From Marinomonas primoryensis (GTDB taxonomy: Bacteria > Pseudomonadota > Gammaproteobacteria > Pseudomonadales > Marinomonadaceae): 64,000 nucleotides of DNA. Of the stretch, positions 34,922-44,315 are shown one piece after another (positions within the stretch are counted from its first letter, which is position 1; every line of letters begins with the position of its first letter). The stretch lies in assembly GCF_013372285.1 (NCBI RefSeq), contig NZ_CP054301.1, positions 3,314,001 to 3,378,000 on the forward strand, given 5' to 3'. A program made the translations under genes and the position numbers. Below the pieces are notes generated by a model. It saw only the letters and a program-made list of their open reading frames with translations, was not told the DNA's origin and did no database searches.

Positions 34922-35515
34922 ATGAATAATACAAAATTAACCCGCGATGACTGGATAAGCGCCGCAACAAGACAACTTGCAAAAGGAAGTATTGATTCAG
35001 TAAGAGTAGACACTCTTTCAAAACTGTTAGGTATTACACGTGGTAGCTTCTACCACCACTTCAAAGATAGACAAGAATTGTTAAAAGCAATATTAGATAA
35101 ATGGCGGCTAAGTGCCACAGAAGCAGTAATTGAAGGACTTAATCGAAAAGATTTTTCTGCAGATAAGAAATTACTTGAGCTTATGATGCTTCCGCTAAGA
35201 GGTAACAAATCTTTTGATGCAGCATCGGTAGAATTGTCATTACGAGCTTGGGCGCGAAGAGATGATATGGCACGCTTAGCAATCGAAGAAGTTGACTCTT
35301 ACCGAATAAAATATCTAGAAGGCGTGTTCTTAGATATGAATCATTCTATTGGCCAGTCAAGTGATCTAGCATATCTTGTATATTCTTACATGATGGCAAC
35401 TTCTATCCTAACAACAGGAAATACCTTAACAGATCAATCAGACAGAGCAAAACGATTAACTCACTTCTTATCAGACGTTTGCCCTATTTCTGAGTGCATG
35501 CATAACGTATCTTAG
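34922..35515 (+). CDS. TetR-family regulator
   Basis: About 197 aa from ATG 34922; an in-frame ATG at 34901 is also possible and neither has a strong ribosome-binding site. The TetR helix-turn-helix covers about residues 8-55 ('DWISAATRQLAKGSIDSVRV', 'LSKLLGITRGSFYHHFKDRQ'). The ligand domain is helical and unassigned. It is convergent with the TRAP genes at the end of the aromatic operon, with a terminator hairpin between them. It may control part of that operon or its own gene only. Confidence 0.85.
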   Translation: MNNTKLTRDDWISAATRQLAKGSIDSVRVDTLSKLLGITRGSFYHHFKDRQELLKAILDKWRLSATEAVIEGLNRKDFSADKKLLELMMLPLRGNKSFDAASVELSLRAWARRDDMARLAIEEVDSYRIKYLEGVFLDMNHSIGQSSDLAYLVYSYMMATSILTTGNTLTDQSDRAKRLTHFLSDVCPISECMHNVS

Positions 35516-35525
35516 GATAATAAAG

Positions 35526-35549
35526 CGCCCTCCTATTCGAAGAAGGGCG
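35526..35549. terminator. Bidirectional terminator between TetR gene and dctM
   Basis: CGCCCTCCT (35526-35534) pairs with AGAAGGGCG (35541-35549) with one mismatch around a 6-base loop. It lies between the 3' ends of two convergent genes, just after the TetR stop and before the dctM stop. Confidence 0.6.
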
Positions 35550-35555
35550 TGACAG

Positions 35556-36842
35556 TTACATATACTCGACTAAAGCTAATGAAATCATTGGAAATAGCAC
35601 AATTAAAGCTAATCGTAACAAGTCTGCCATTAAAAATGGCATTACTCCTCGAAATATTGTGCGTATGTCAACACTAGGTAAAACAGATTTTAACACGAAC
35701 ACATTTAGCCCAACAGGCGGTGTAATTAAGCTAATCTCAGTTGCTACTACAACGATAATGCCGAACCACACAAGATCCATCCCCATTTCAGCAACAATTG
35801 GGTAAAATACAGGTACAGTTAGTAACATCATAGACATAGATTCTAAAACCGCACCAAGTAAAAAGTAGATCAACAAAATAACTAAAATTACTCCAAGAAG
35901 CGATAAATCCATTGAATTTATCCAATTTACTATGTGGTACGGTAGGTTAGAAATATTCACTAAGTTTGCAAAAACTAGCGAACCAATCAAAATAGCTACT
36001 AAAGATACCGTTGTTGACGCTGTCTCTTCTAATGCTCCAATAAAAGACGACCATTTGAATTTGCCACGGATTAGGGTAACTAAAATAGCTCCAACTGCTC
36101 CAACACCTGCTGATTCAGTTGGAGTAAAAAAGCCCATATAAATCCCACCCAAAACCAAAAGCACTAATAGAGAAAATGCCCATAATTGACTGATTGCAGC
36201 AAACCGCTCTTTAACAGAAGCTTTGTTACCTAACCCAGCTTTTTCACCTCGAATATGCACTACATATAGCACCGCTGCGATGTAAAGGCATACTCCTAAA
36301 ATTCCTGGTATAACTCCTGCTACGAACAGTTGGCCAATATCTGTTTCAGTCATAATGCCATAAAAAACTAAAGCAATAGATGGCGGTATTAAGATACCTA
36401 AAGTACCACCAGCAGCAATAGAGCCAGTTGCAAGCCCTTCACTATACCCAAACTGTTTCATAGAAGGGTATGCAATACGAGCCATAGTAGCCGCTGTAGC
36501 GAAACTAGAACCACAAAAAGTACTAAACCCTCCAGACGCTGCTATAGTTGTAATAGCTAAACCTCCACGATAGTGTCCAATAAGAGCATTGGTTGCCACA
36601 TATAACTCTTCCGCAAGGCCTGAACGACTTATGATGTTACCCATCAATATAAATAAGGGAATCACAGCAAACTCGTAAGATAAAACTGTTTCGCTAGCAA
36701 TAATACCGAGCTGTCCAAGTGCTGGGGACCAACCTTGGAACCAAGCTAATCCAGCTAACCCAACAACGCCTGTAGCTACAGCAATCGGGACTCGTAAGAA
36801 CAACAGTGCAAGCAATGCAACAAACGCAATCACCATTTCCAT
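35556..36842 (-). CDS. dctM: TRAP transporter large membrane subunit (DctM)
   Basis: A 428-aa DctM with about 12 hydrophobic segments. Landmarks are 'FAVIPLFILMGNIISRSG', 'SGGFSTFCGSSFATAATMAR', 'IAAGGTLGILIPPSIALVFY', 'FTPTESAGVGAVGAI' and 'SLITPPVGLNVFV'. It is the last gene of the minus-strand aromatic operon and 4 bp from dctQ. It differs clearly from the DctM at 22.6 kb and has normal GC, so the two TRAP systems have separate origins. The likely cargo is the aromatic acid degraded by the enzymes upstream. Confidence 0.93.
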   Translation of the reverse strand: MEMVIAFVALLALLFLRVPIAVATGVVGLAGLAWFQGWSPALGQLGIIASETVLSYEFAVIPLFILMGNIISRSGLAEELYVATNALIGHYRGGLAITTIAASGGFSTFCGSSFATAATMARIAYPSMKQFGYSEGLATGSIAAGGTLGILIPPSIALVFYGIMTETDIGQLFVAGVIPGILGVCLYIAAVLYVVHIRGEKAGLGNKASVKERFAAISQLWAFSLLVLLVLGGIYMGFFTPTESAGVGAVGAILVTLIRGKFKWSSFIGALEETASTTVSLVAILIGSLVFANLVNISNLPYHIVNWINSMDLSLLGVILVILLIYFLLGAVLESMSMMLLTVPVFYPIVAEMGMDLVWFGIIVVVATEISLITPPVGLNVFVLKSVLPSVDIRTIFRGVMPFLMADLLRLALIVLFPMISLALVEYM

Positions 36843-36846
36843 AGCT

Positions 36847-37323
36847 TTACTCCTTTCCTATTTCAGCTCGAGGAGGCGTACAAATAAGCCCAATCAAAGC
36901 AATCGAGGCTAACCCACCCATAACAAGCAATATGTACCATTTAGAAAAACCCAAGAACATAAAGCGTTCTTGAAAAATACGCGTTTCTTCCATTTGCTGA
37001 AACAACATATAAACAACAGCACTAAAAAATAAGACCTCCAATATATAGCCAAACCAAGAAACGATTGACCCGATACTCCCTTTGAACAGGCTATCTAGTA
37101 AATCAATACGAATTTGTTTATTTTGCCTATGCACATTAAATAGTCCCGCATAAAACACTACAGCTAAAAAGATACCTATTAATTCATACGTGAAGCCTAA
37201 TGAGGTTTCGAAAAACACACGCCCACATACATCAATGAATGTTATTAGTGCCATCAATGCTAAAACTAGCATAGTGAGTTTTGAACAAAAAAAAGATAAA
37301 AGTGAGAGTAAAGAATACTTCAC
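36847..37323 (-). CDS. dctQ: TRAP transporter small membrane subunit (DctQ)
   Basis: A 158-aa DctQ with four hydrophobic segments. The family pattern includes 'DVCGRVFFETSLGFTYELIG' near the first two spans and 'GFSKWYILLVMGGLASIALI' at the end. It lies between dctP and dctM of the aromatic operon and forms the membrane unit with DctM. Confidence 0.9.
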   Translation of the reverse strand: MKYSLLSLLSFFCSKLTMLVLALMALITFIDVCGRVFFETSLGFTYELIGIFLAVVFYAGLFNVHRQNKQIRIDLLDSLFKGSIGSIVSWFGYILEVLFFSAVVYMLFQQMEETRIFQERFMFLGFSKWYILLVMGGLASIALIGLICTPPRAEIGKE

Positions 37324-37392
37324 TGAGCTCTCCTTAATAACTACAAGTTGGAAAGCAAAATTAGGTAAGCAAACTTACCTATTTTTGTTAAT

Positions 37393-38430
37393 TTATTGTG
37401 CCTGCATTAGTAAATTTGTTTGCTCTTCGTAATAAACATTAGCCGATGTAATATCTACTCCCATAGCTTCAGCTTTTTCTAACCAATCTAAGCGCCCTTT
37501 GAAGAACGCACTCTCCAACCCCGTAATCAGAGACTCGTCAGCAACCTTATAATTCTCACCTAGCTTATCTTGTAATAACTTTCGCGCTATAAGATCATTT
37601 TTATGCCATAGACTTCCCATTCTATAAGCCAATTTCTCTCCGGAAATTTTCATAATGGCTTCTTGATCTGTCGGACTAATTTGATTCCATTTTTTTTTGT
37701 TTAGCACAACAAAAGCACTATTTGAGTATAAGCCTCCAGGAATTTGTGTAACATAATTAATGTAGCTGTCTACCTTGAAGCCGGTTAATAATTCATCAGA
37801 TAAGCTCGTACCATCCACAATACCTCGAGATAGAAATTCTCTAAGTTCATTAAGTGAACCGCTAATTGGAATAGCACCTATACTTTTAATAGCTTCAGAT
37901 ACAACAGATGTTTGCACTCGAATCTTTGCATTTTGAAAGTCTTCTATTTTACGAATAGGTTTATTTTTCATATGCAAATTTCCACCTGAAGTCACATGTA
38001 CTGCTAAAGTAACAACATCGTCATGCATACCTTTAGGTTTGAAAAATTTATCAAAGGTTCTCTGATAAGCAACCGAACTCGCTCCAGCATCATGTACGCT
38101 AAAGGGGAATTCAACCATCTCACTCAAGGGGAAAGCACCAGGCGTATAGCCATGAGGCCCCCAAGCGAGATCCACTATACCATTAGCAACAGCTTGGTAA
38201 TTTTTAGTTGGTGGAACTATAGGTTTTGCAGAAGGCTGAACCCTTACACGACCTTCAGTTACAGTTTCAATTTCATCAAAATATTTATGCAAACCATCTT
38301 TTTGAGACCAATGTTGAGATGGAAACCATTGGTTATAGCGCAGCACCAATGTATCTGCAGAAGCGCTTACAGCAAAACTCAATGTTAAAATTGAGATAAG
38401 GCCAATTAGTATTATTTTTTTCATGTCCAT
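37393..38430 (-). CDS. dctP: TRAP transporter solute-binding protein (DctP)
   Basis: About 345 aa from ATG 38430, with GGAG 6-7 bp upstream and a classic signal peptide ('MKKIILIGLISILTLSFAVS', cleavage near 'ASA-DT'). The mature start 'LVLRYNQWFPSQHWSQKDGL' and the segment 'FQNAKIRVQTSVVSEAIKSI' with the carboxylate-binding Arg place it in the DctP family, subgroup used for organic and aromatic acids. It follows the oxygenase reductase gene by about 90 bp and is followed by dctQ and dctM. It suggests that the substrate enters as an acid anion. Confidence 0.92.
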   Translation of the reverse strand: MDMKKIILIGLISILTLSFAVSASADTLVLRYNQWFPSQHWSQKDGLHKYFDEIETVTEGRVRVQPSAKPIVPPTKNYQAVANGIVDLAWGPHGYTPGAFPLSEMVEFPFSVHDAGASSVAYQRTFDKFFKPKGMHDDVVTLAVHVTSGGNLHMKNKPIRKIEDFQNAKIRVQTSVVSEAIKSIGAIPISGSLNELREFLSRGIVDGTSLSDELLTGFKVDSYINYVTQIPGGLYSNSAFVVLNKKKWNQISPTDQEAIMKISGEKLAYRMGSLWHKNDLIARKLLQDKLGENYKVADESLITGLESAFFKGRLDWLEKAEAMGVDITSANVYYEEQTNLLMQAQ

Positions 38431-38523
38431 TTTTTTCTCCGTTATTATTGTTATCAGCATATGAAACATACACGCGTGAATGTTATATTAACAAGTATTT
38501 TATATTCTTTTATTTATTTGGAT

Positions 38524-39537
38524 TTATAAAAAAGTATCTGAATAGAAGCTATCTAAAAGTAATTGACGCTCTTTCACTAAGTCATGACGAGCAGACTCGA
38601 TAACAATTGGCGCTCCACATGCATAAACTTCATACAGTGATAAATCAGCGAAGTCTTCCATAATGACATGATGTACAAAACCGGTTCTGCCAGGCCAATT
38701 TTCAGTTTTTTCAGAAACAACAGGAACATAATCAAACCAAGAAAGGTCATTACTCCATTGCTCACATAATGTAGACATATAAAGATCTTCTGCAGAACGA
38801 CCACCCCAATATAAACGGACAGGACGAGTAGTCGAATTAACGATCTTTTGCTCTTCGATAAGTTGCTCAATAATAGCTTTTATTGGTGCAAACCCAGTTC
38901 CACTAGCTAATAAAATAATAGAAGCTTGCGTTTTACGTAGATAAAAGCTGCCATATGGTCCTTCAATGGTCACCATTTTGCGTTGTGCTAATTCATTGAA
39001 AATATAAGGTGTACCGACTCCGTCAGGCTTCAATCTGATGTGCAATTCAATTGCATTATCTTCGACATGTCGAGTTGCCATTGAGTAACTTCGAGTTACA
39101 CTATTTGGTAGAGTGATATCGACATATTGACCAGCTCTGTAAGGAAATTCACTTCCTGGGGCTAACATGAGTTTTAGTAAAACGACGTCAGATGAGACGA
39201 GATATTTATTGAGCACCCGAGAAACTAATTTTTGAATCGAAATACCATCTAGCTCTGTCACTTCCGGAGCGGTTAAGACAAGATCTTGGTTTGTTTGAGC
39301 TTGGCAGCATAATATTGTTTCACCGGCGAGATCCGATGCTTGTAACTGTAATCCAGTAGGGTAAGAAATAGCAGTAGGGGAAATGGGTGTTTCTAACGAA
39401 GTGCGGCAATCTCCACAACGACCGTCGCGGCATCCATGCTTTAACATGATGCCAGATCGCAATGCCGCGTCGAGAATACTCTCACCTGCAATACTTTCAA
39501 AAAACTTACCGCTTGGGTTAACTGTAATCATACTCAT
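38524..39537 (-). CDS. Ring-hydroxylating dioxygenase reductase (ferredoxin-FAD-NAD type)
   Basis: A 337-aa electron-transfer flavoprotein passing electrons from NAD(P)H to the Rieske ferredoxin. The N-terminal plant-type [2Fe-2S] domain has Cys36, Cys41, Cys44 and a fourth Cys at about 77 ('HGCRDGRCGDCRTSL', 'ILCCQAQ'). The FAD-binding 'RSYSMA' lies at about 155-160, and the NAD-binding 'LLASGTGFAPIKAII' at about 225-240. It ends near 'SFYSDTFL'. Together with the separate Rieske ferredoxin this is the naphthalene-dioxygenase-like layout. It is far downstream of the other oxygenase subunits but in the same operon. Confidence 0.9.
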   Translation of the reverse strand: MSMITVNPSGKFFESIAGESILDAALRSGIMLKHGCRDGRCGDCRTSLETPISPTAISYPTGLQLQASDLAGETILCCQAQTNQDLVLTAPEVTELDGISIQKLVSRVLNKYLVSSDVVLLKLMLAPGSEFPYRAGQYVDITLPNSVTRSYSMATRHVEDNAIELHIRLKPDGVGTPYIFNELAQRKMVTIEGPYGSFYLRKTQASIILLASGTGFAPIKAIIEQLIEEQKIVNSTTRPVRLYWGGRSAEDLYMSTLCEQWSNDLSWFDYVPVVSEKTENWPGRTGFVHHVIMEDFADLSLYEVYACGAPIVIESARHDLVKERQLLLDSFYSDTFL

Positions 39538-39600
39538 AGTAGACCTCTAAGTGATTAGCTGGCCACTTCAAAAGAGGCCAGCACAGTAAGACTTGATGGG

Positions 39601-40623
39601 TTAAGAACGAGCTTTTGCCATTGTTAATGCAAGATCTTCGATCATGTCTTCTTGTCCGCCGACTGTTCCTCGTCGTCCTAGCTCTACTAAAATGTCGCGT
39701 GCTTGAATGCCATACTTTGCTTCTGCACGTTTTGCGAATAATAGAAAAGAACTATATACACCGGCATAACCTAAGGTAAGCGAATCACGATCAACGCGAA
39801 TAGGCTGATCCATCATTGGGGTGATTAAGTCTTCAGCGACATCCATGATTTTGTAGAGATCAATACCCGATTCACAGCCCATTCGATTGAGCACAGCGAC
39901 CAAGACTTCTAATGGCGTATTTCCTGCTCCTGCACCTAATCCGGCGACAGAGCCATCTATGCGAGAACAGCCAGCTTCAATAGCGGCAAGGGAATTCGCC
40001 ACACCCATTGCCATATTATGATGGCCATGGAATCCCAGCTCTATGTCGCTACCTAGTTCAGCCTTAAGCAAGCTGATTTTTTCTGTTACTTCATCTGGCA
40101 GCATGTAACCTGCGGAGTCAGTACAATAGATACAATTAGCACCATAACTCACCATTAACTTGGCCTGTTCTAGGATTTTTTCTGCCGAAACCATGTGGGC
40201 CATCATTAAAAAACCGACAGTATCCATGTTCATTTTTCGAGCCATGGTGATGTGCTGTTGCGATACATCTGCTTCAGTACAGTGGGTCGCCACGCGGATA
40301 GTGGACACACCACAGTCTTTTGCCATTTTCAGGTGATCCACAGTGCCTATACCTGGTAATAACAAAGCAGAGACCTTGGCTTGTTTCATTTTAGGCACAA
40401 CAGCCTTGAGGTATTCTTCATCACTGTGGGCCGGAAATCCGTAGTTGACAGAAGCGCCACCTAGACCATCACCGTGGGTGACTTCAATCATAGGCATACC
40501 AGCAAGATCCATTGCACTGGCGATGTTAACCATTTCATCTACTGAAATCTGGTGTCGCTTTGCATGCATGCCATCACGTAAGCTCATGTCATGTAGAGTG
40601 ACTTTTTTGCCGTTTAAGTTCAT
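39601..40623 (-). CDS. dmpG: 4-hydroxy-2-oxovalerate aldolase
   Basis: A 340-aa HMGL-like aldolase (DmpG/XylK/MhpE family) cleaving 4-hydroxy-2-oxopentanoate to pyruvate and acetaldehyde. It has '[20 protein letters not shown]' (catalytic Arg and metal Asp), '[16 protein letters not shown]' with the metal-binding His-x-His, and '[18 protein letters not shown]'. AAGGAG precedes the start. It lies 15 bp after the acetaldehyde dehydrogenase gene, with which it forms a channelling complex. Confidence 0.94.
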   Translation of the reverse strand: MNLNGKKVTLHDMSLRDGMHAKRHQISVDEMVNIASAMDLAGMPMIEVTHGDGLGGASVNYGFPAHSDEEYLKAVVPKMKQAKVSALLLPGIGTVDHLKMAKDCGVSTIRVATHCTEADVSQQHITMARKMNMDTVGFLMMAHMVSAEKILEQAKLMVSYGANCIYCTDSAGYMLPDEVTEKISLLKAELGSDIELGFHGHHNMAMGVANSLAAIEAGCSRIDGSVAGLGAGAGNTPLEVLVAVLNRMGCESGIDLYKIMDVAEDLITPMMDQPIRVDRDSLTLGYAGVYSSFLLFAKRAEAKYGIQARDILVELGRRGTVGGQEDMIEDLALTMAKARS

Positions 40624-40638
40624 TGTGTCACTCCTTAA

Positions 40639-41565
40639 TTAGTGTTGAGCCGCTTGGCTGCGAGAAGGTAAATTAATGCTGCCGTTCGCTGCTTTTTCTG
40701 CGAACATTTCTGCCGTGCGTAAACCCGCAGCGGTCATGATGTCTAAATTGCCTGCGTATTTTGGTAGAAAGTCTCCAAGTCCTTCCACTTCCATAAACAT
40801 AGAAACACGATGGCCATCGAATACTGGTCCATTTACTAAGCGGTAACCTGGGACATATTTTTGGACTTCAGCCACCATCTTATGGACGGATTCTGTAATC
40901 GCAGCTTGATCTGGTTCACTTTCTGTTAAGCAGTGAACGGTATCACGCATGATTAATGGTGGTTCAGCCGGATTGATAACAATAATGGCTTTACCGTGTT
41001 TTGCACCGCCTATCTTTTCAACAGCTCCAGCGGTTGTACGAGTAAACTCATCAATATTTTGACGTGTACCCGGCCCAACAGATTTAGACGATACTGTGGC
41101 AATAATTTCACCATAATCAACAGGCTGAACTTGAGACACTGCAGCTACCATAGGGATAGTAGCTTGGCCACCACAGGTCACCATATTGACATTCATTTCT
41201 AGATTGCTTGCGTGATCGTTTAGATTAACGGGCGGTACGCAATACGGACCAATTGCTGCCGGAGTGAGATCTATCATAATGACACCAAGCTCATTTAATT
41301 TGCGGGAATTTTCTGCATGCACATATGCAGACGTTGCGTCAAAGGCGATACGAATATCATCCTTTATTATGTGCTCTAAGATCCCGTCAACGCCCTCTGA
41401 GCAAGTTTTAATACCCATTTCTGCGGCACGTTGTAGCCCGGCAGATTCAGGGTCAATACCTACCATCCAAACTGGTTCGACCCACTCAGATCGCTGCATT
41501 TTCATCAATAAATCTGTACCAATGTTGCCAGGTCCAATAATGACCGCTTTTAATTTTTTACTCAT
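40639..41565 (-). CDS. dmpF: Acetaldehyde dehydrogenase (acylating)
   Basis: A 308-aa enzyme (DmpF/XylQ/MhpF family) converting acetaldehyde, CoA and NAD+ to acetyl-CoA. It has the nucleotide-binding '[16 protein letters not shown]' (about 8-23), the catalytic Cys in '[20 protein letters not shown]' and '[20 protein letters not shown]'. It channels the toxic acetaldehyde directly from DmpG. Start ATG 41565 has AGAGG upstream. The pair completes the meta-cleavage lower pathway. Confidence 0.94.
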   Translation of the reverse strand: MSKKLKAVIIGPGNIGTDLLMKMQRSEWVEPVWMVGIDPESAGLQRAAEMGIKTCSEGVDGILEHIIKDDIRIAFDATSAYVHAENSRKLNELGVIMIDLTPAAIGPYCVPPVNLNDHASNLEMNVNMVTCGGQATIPMVAAVSQVQPVDYGEIIATVSSKSVGPGTRQNIDEFTRTTAGAVEKIGGAKHGKAIIVINPAEPPLIMRDTVHCLTESEPDQAAITESVHKMVAEVQKYVPGYRLVNGPVFDGHRVSMFMEVEGLGDFLPKYAGNLDIMTAAGLRTAEMFAEKAANGSINLPSRSQAAQH

Positions 41566-41586
41566 GGGATTGCCTCTAAATTAACT

Positions 41587-43431
41587 TTAACCACAGACTA
41601 CGGTTTGACCTTCACAGCTATAAATTTCGGCTATAAATTCTTGTCGCGTCGTTAATAATTTCCGCTGATTGAAATTGCCCTTGTCTGTCACTTCTCCTAA
41701 TTCAATAGAAGGAGGAGTTTGTGCTAACACAATTTTCTTAATTTTTTGCGAAGAGCCTCTTGCTTGAGCATTTATTTCGTCAAGGGCTTCTTTGAAGATT
41801 CCGTTAAGCAAAGCACTTTCAAGAAGCTGGGTGTGGTTTAGTTCACCACCCACTAACTTATAAATACTAGGCGTTGGGAACACGATTAAACTAAGGTGAT
41901 TTTTGTCATGACCCGCTATGAGTACGTCGGTGACTAACCCTTTAAGTGCTTCAACACCGCGTTTTTTCATTGTGGCGACGCACACCCAAGTACCTGTCGA
42001 CATTTTGAAGTCTTCAGAAACACGCCCATCAAACATAATTCCCGCAGATGGGTTTTCAGGATCAGCTAAATAGCCTGCATCACCGATTTTATAGAAGCCA
42101 TCCAAGTCAAAACTTTCGTGTGTGTTTTTAGCGTCATTCAAGTAAGCTCGGAAGACATTCGGTCCCTTAATGCACATTTCCAGTTTATTGTCATTGGGTA
42201 CCAGTTTTATTTGTACACCGGGCATGGGAATGCCGATGTTTCCAATTTTTTCTAATACCCAGTGAACACTGGTGTTAGCTGGCGCCGTTTCTGTTGATCC
42301 CCATTCGGTAGAAAATAGAGGGTTGCAATTGTGTTTAGCCGCCAGTGTTTTAAGCTCTCGCCACACTGGCTCTGATAAGGATGCAGCTGCGTAAAATACC
42401 ATTTGTAAGTTTTCAAAAAAGGCAGTAGAGAGGGTCTTATCCTGCTTAAGTAATGGAAGGAGGGCCTCATAACCTTTAGGGACGTTGAAATAAAGCGTTG
42501 GCTTTACTTCAAGAATATTTGCAGCTGTTTTTTCAACCATACCCGGCAGGGGACGACCTTCATCCACATATAAACTACCACCATTTCTTAGCACCAAGTT
42601 GAAATTATGATTGGTGCCAAAAGTGTGACTCCAAGGCAGCCAGTCTAAAACAACCGGTGGCGTGGTTTCCAAAAATGGCAAACATTGGACAATCATTTGC
42701 TGGTTAGAACACATCATTCTATGTGTAACAACGACGACTTTGGCGTTCCCTGTTGAACCTGATGTCAGCATGTATTTAGCAGCTGTATCCGCATCAACTC
42801 TGTTATATAACTCGTCAATAATGGCAGTGACTTTAACATTTGATAAATCGTGCACAGTGGTTGTCGCTTGCTGTACCTTGTCTAAAGCGTCAAGACCTGA
42901 CGAAACAAGAACTAGGTGATCTCCACTTAAAGAAGCTAAGGCTGAAGCAGAAGCTTGCCCATCTTCGGCATAAATGATGCTTGGGTTTAAATTTTCTACA
43001 GCAGCCGCTAAGCGATCATATTTACCTTCAAACATTGAGTACGCTACAGACAACGATGTGACAGGAATACCAATGTGCATCGCCGCCATTTTCACCAAAG
43101 CATGATCTATGGAGTTTGCCGAGATGATTAAAATAGGGCGATCAGGATTCACTCCTGAGGCATAAATACCTTGAGCAATTTTCTCTACTTTTTTAAGAAA
43201 TTGGGCGTAGGTAAATTTACGCCAACCGTCTTGAGTCCGATGAATGTTTTTCCGCTCGGCAATAAAAACTGTATCAGGTTTTTCTTTCGCCCATTTCTTT
43301 AGCCAATCCCCTACTCTTTTATCATAAGGCAATAAAGCCATATTTGATTCAAGAACGATCTCACCCTTTTCATTACGCTCTGCATTCACAGAAGGTGTAG
43401 GCAACTGCTCAAACACCGATAGCATTTCCAT
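41587..43431 (-). CDS. Acyl-CoA synthetase, feruloyl-CoA synthase family
   Basis: About 614 aa from ATG 43431 (AGAGG 6-7 bp upstream); a longer frame to 43467 has poorer support. It is an AMP-forming ligase with P-loop 'YMLTSGSTGNAKVVVVTH', 'VVLDWLPWSHTFG', 'FSTEWGSTETAP' and 'GVQIKLVPNDNKLEMCIKGP'. The overall sequence, including the N-terminal 'LLPYDKRVGDWLKKWA', is that of the feruloyl-CoA synthase family. Family members activate hydroxycinnamic and related aromatic acids. In this operon it could activate the incoming acid or the acid released by the C-C hydrolase. No enoyl-CoA hydratase or vanillin dehydrogenase is nearby, so classical ferulate degradation is not supported. Confidence 0.85.
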   Translation of the reverse strand: MEMLSVFEQLPTPSVNAERNEKGEIVLESNMALLPYDKRVGDWLKKWAKEKPDTVFIAERKNIHRTQDGWRKFTYAQFLKKVEKIAQGIYASGVNPDRPILIISANSIDHALVKMAAMHIGIPVTSLSVAYSMFEGKYDRLAAAVENLNPSIIYAEDGQASASALASLSGDHLVLVSSGLDALDKVQQATTTVHDLSNVKVTAIIDELYNRVDADTAAKYMLTSGSTGNAKVVVVTHRMMCSNQQMIVQCLPFLETTPPVVLDWLPWSHTFGTNHNFNLVLRNGGSLYVDEGRPLPGMVEKTAANILEVKPTLYFNVPKGYEALLPLLKQDKTLSTAFFENLQMVFYAAASLSEPVWRELKTLAAKHNCNPLFSTEWGSTETAPANTSVHWVLEKIGNIGIPMPGVQIKLVPNDNKLEMCIKGPNVFRAYLNDAKNTHESFDLDGFYKIGDAGYLADPENPSAGIMFDGRVSEDFKMSTGTWVCVATMKKRGVEALKGLVTDVLIAGHDKNHLSLIVFPTPSIYKLVGGELNHTQLLESALLNGIFKEALDEINAQARGSSQKIKKIVLAQTPPSIELGEVTDKGNFNQRKLLTTRQEFIAEIYSCEGQTVVCG

Positions 43432-43527
43432 AACAAACCTCTTTTTATTGTTATATTTGATGAGCACACCTCTTGTAGCGGTGTGTACCTGTCAAACTGA
43501 TAGAACTGTTCTCAATTATTTTAAAAA

Positions 43528-44304
43528 CTATTTAGTGATAACCTGTATGGTTTCTAACCCCTTGAAATGAAACTCTACGGTCTGCCCTGCATTGAGCGTT
43601 ACCATAGGCGCGAGAGCTCCAGACAATACGACTTGGCCGCGTCGTATTGGACGTCCTAGCGACACCATCTTGCGGACTAGCCATAAAGTTGCATAAAGTG
43701 GGTTTCCCAAACAGGCTGCTCCTGTTCCAGAAAACGCTATGTTTTCTGCACTTACTTCTACTTCGAGTTGTGTGAAATCGATGCCATGTGGTGAATAGAA
43801 AGTGTCACCGGGTACATATAAAGCGGAAGAAGCATTGTCGGCTACAGTATCCACCAAGGTGATTTTCCAATCGGCTATAGCTGAATCGACAATCTCTACA
43901 ACTGGGAAAAAGTAATCAATGGCCGACTTGAGTTCTGATAGTGTGATATCAGCTTCTTCAATGTCACGATTGAAAACAAAACCGATTTCACCTTCTGCTT
44001 TTGGCGCGATCATTGAGTGTCGATCTAGAGTTTGGTCTTTACGAATTTCCATATCGGAAAATAGTAAGCCAAAGTCTGGTTCATTGACGTTGAGTTGTTG
44101 TTGGACTGCTTCGGATGTCAGTCCTACTTTATAACCAATGATTCGCCCTCCATCCTCAACACGTTTATCACCAACGAGGGTTTGAATTGCATAAGCATCT
44201 TCCACCGTTAAACCTTCATATCGTTGACTGATCGGTGCAATAGGCTGACAAGTCCTGCGGGCTTGAATGAGTTCTTCTGCAATAGTACTTAGGTCATTAG
44301 ACAT
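43528..44304 (-). CDS. dmpE: 2-oxopent-4-enoate hydratase
   Basis: A 258-aa enzyme of the FAH-like hydratase/decarboxylase family (DmpE/XylJ/MhpD). It hydrates 2-hydroxypenta-2,4-dienoate to 4-hydroxy-2-oxopentanoate. It has 'EDAYAIQTL', 'GGRIIGYKVGLTSEAVQQQL', 'PKAEGEIGFVF' with metal-binding Glu residues, and 'VVEIVDSAIADW'. GAGGAG at 7 bp fixes ATG 44304. A decarboxylase partner (DmpH) is absent, so it should act as hydratase after the C-C hydrolase. Confidence 0.9.
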   Translation of the reverse strand: MSNDLSTIAEELIQARRTCQPIAPISQRYEGLTVEDAYAIQTLVGDKRVEDGGRIIGYKVGLTSEAVQQQLNVNEPDFGLLFSDMEIRKDQTLDRHSMIAPKAEGEIGFVFNRDIEEADITLSELKSAIDYFFPVVEIVDSAIADWKITLVDTVADNASSALYVPGDTFYSPHGIDFTQLEVEVSAENIAFSGTGAACLGNPLYATLWLVRKMVSLGRPIRRGQVVLSGALAPMVTLNAGQTVEFHFKGLETIQVITK

Positions 44305-44315
44305 AGCTTTTCTCC

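Noticed and set aside
41587..43431. Ferulate to vanillin pathway
   Set aside because: The ligase looks like feruloyl-CoA synthase, but the hydratase/aldolase and vanillin dehydrogenase that complete that route are missing.
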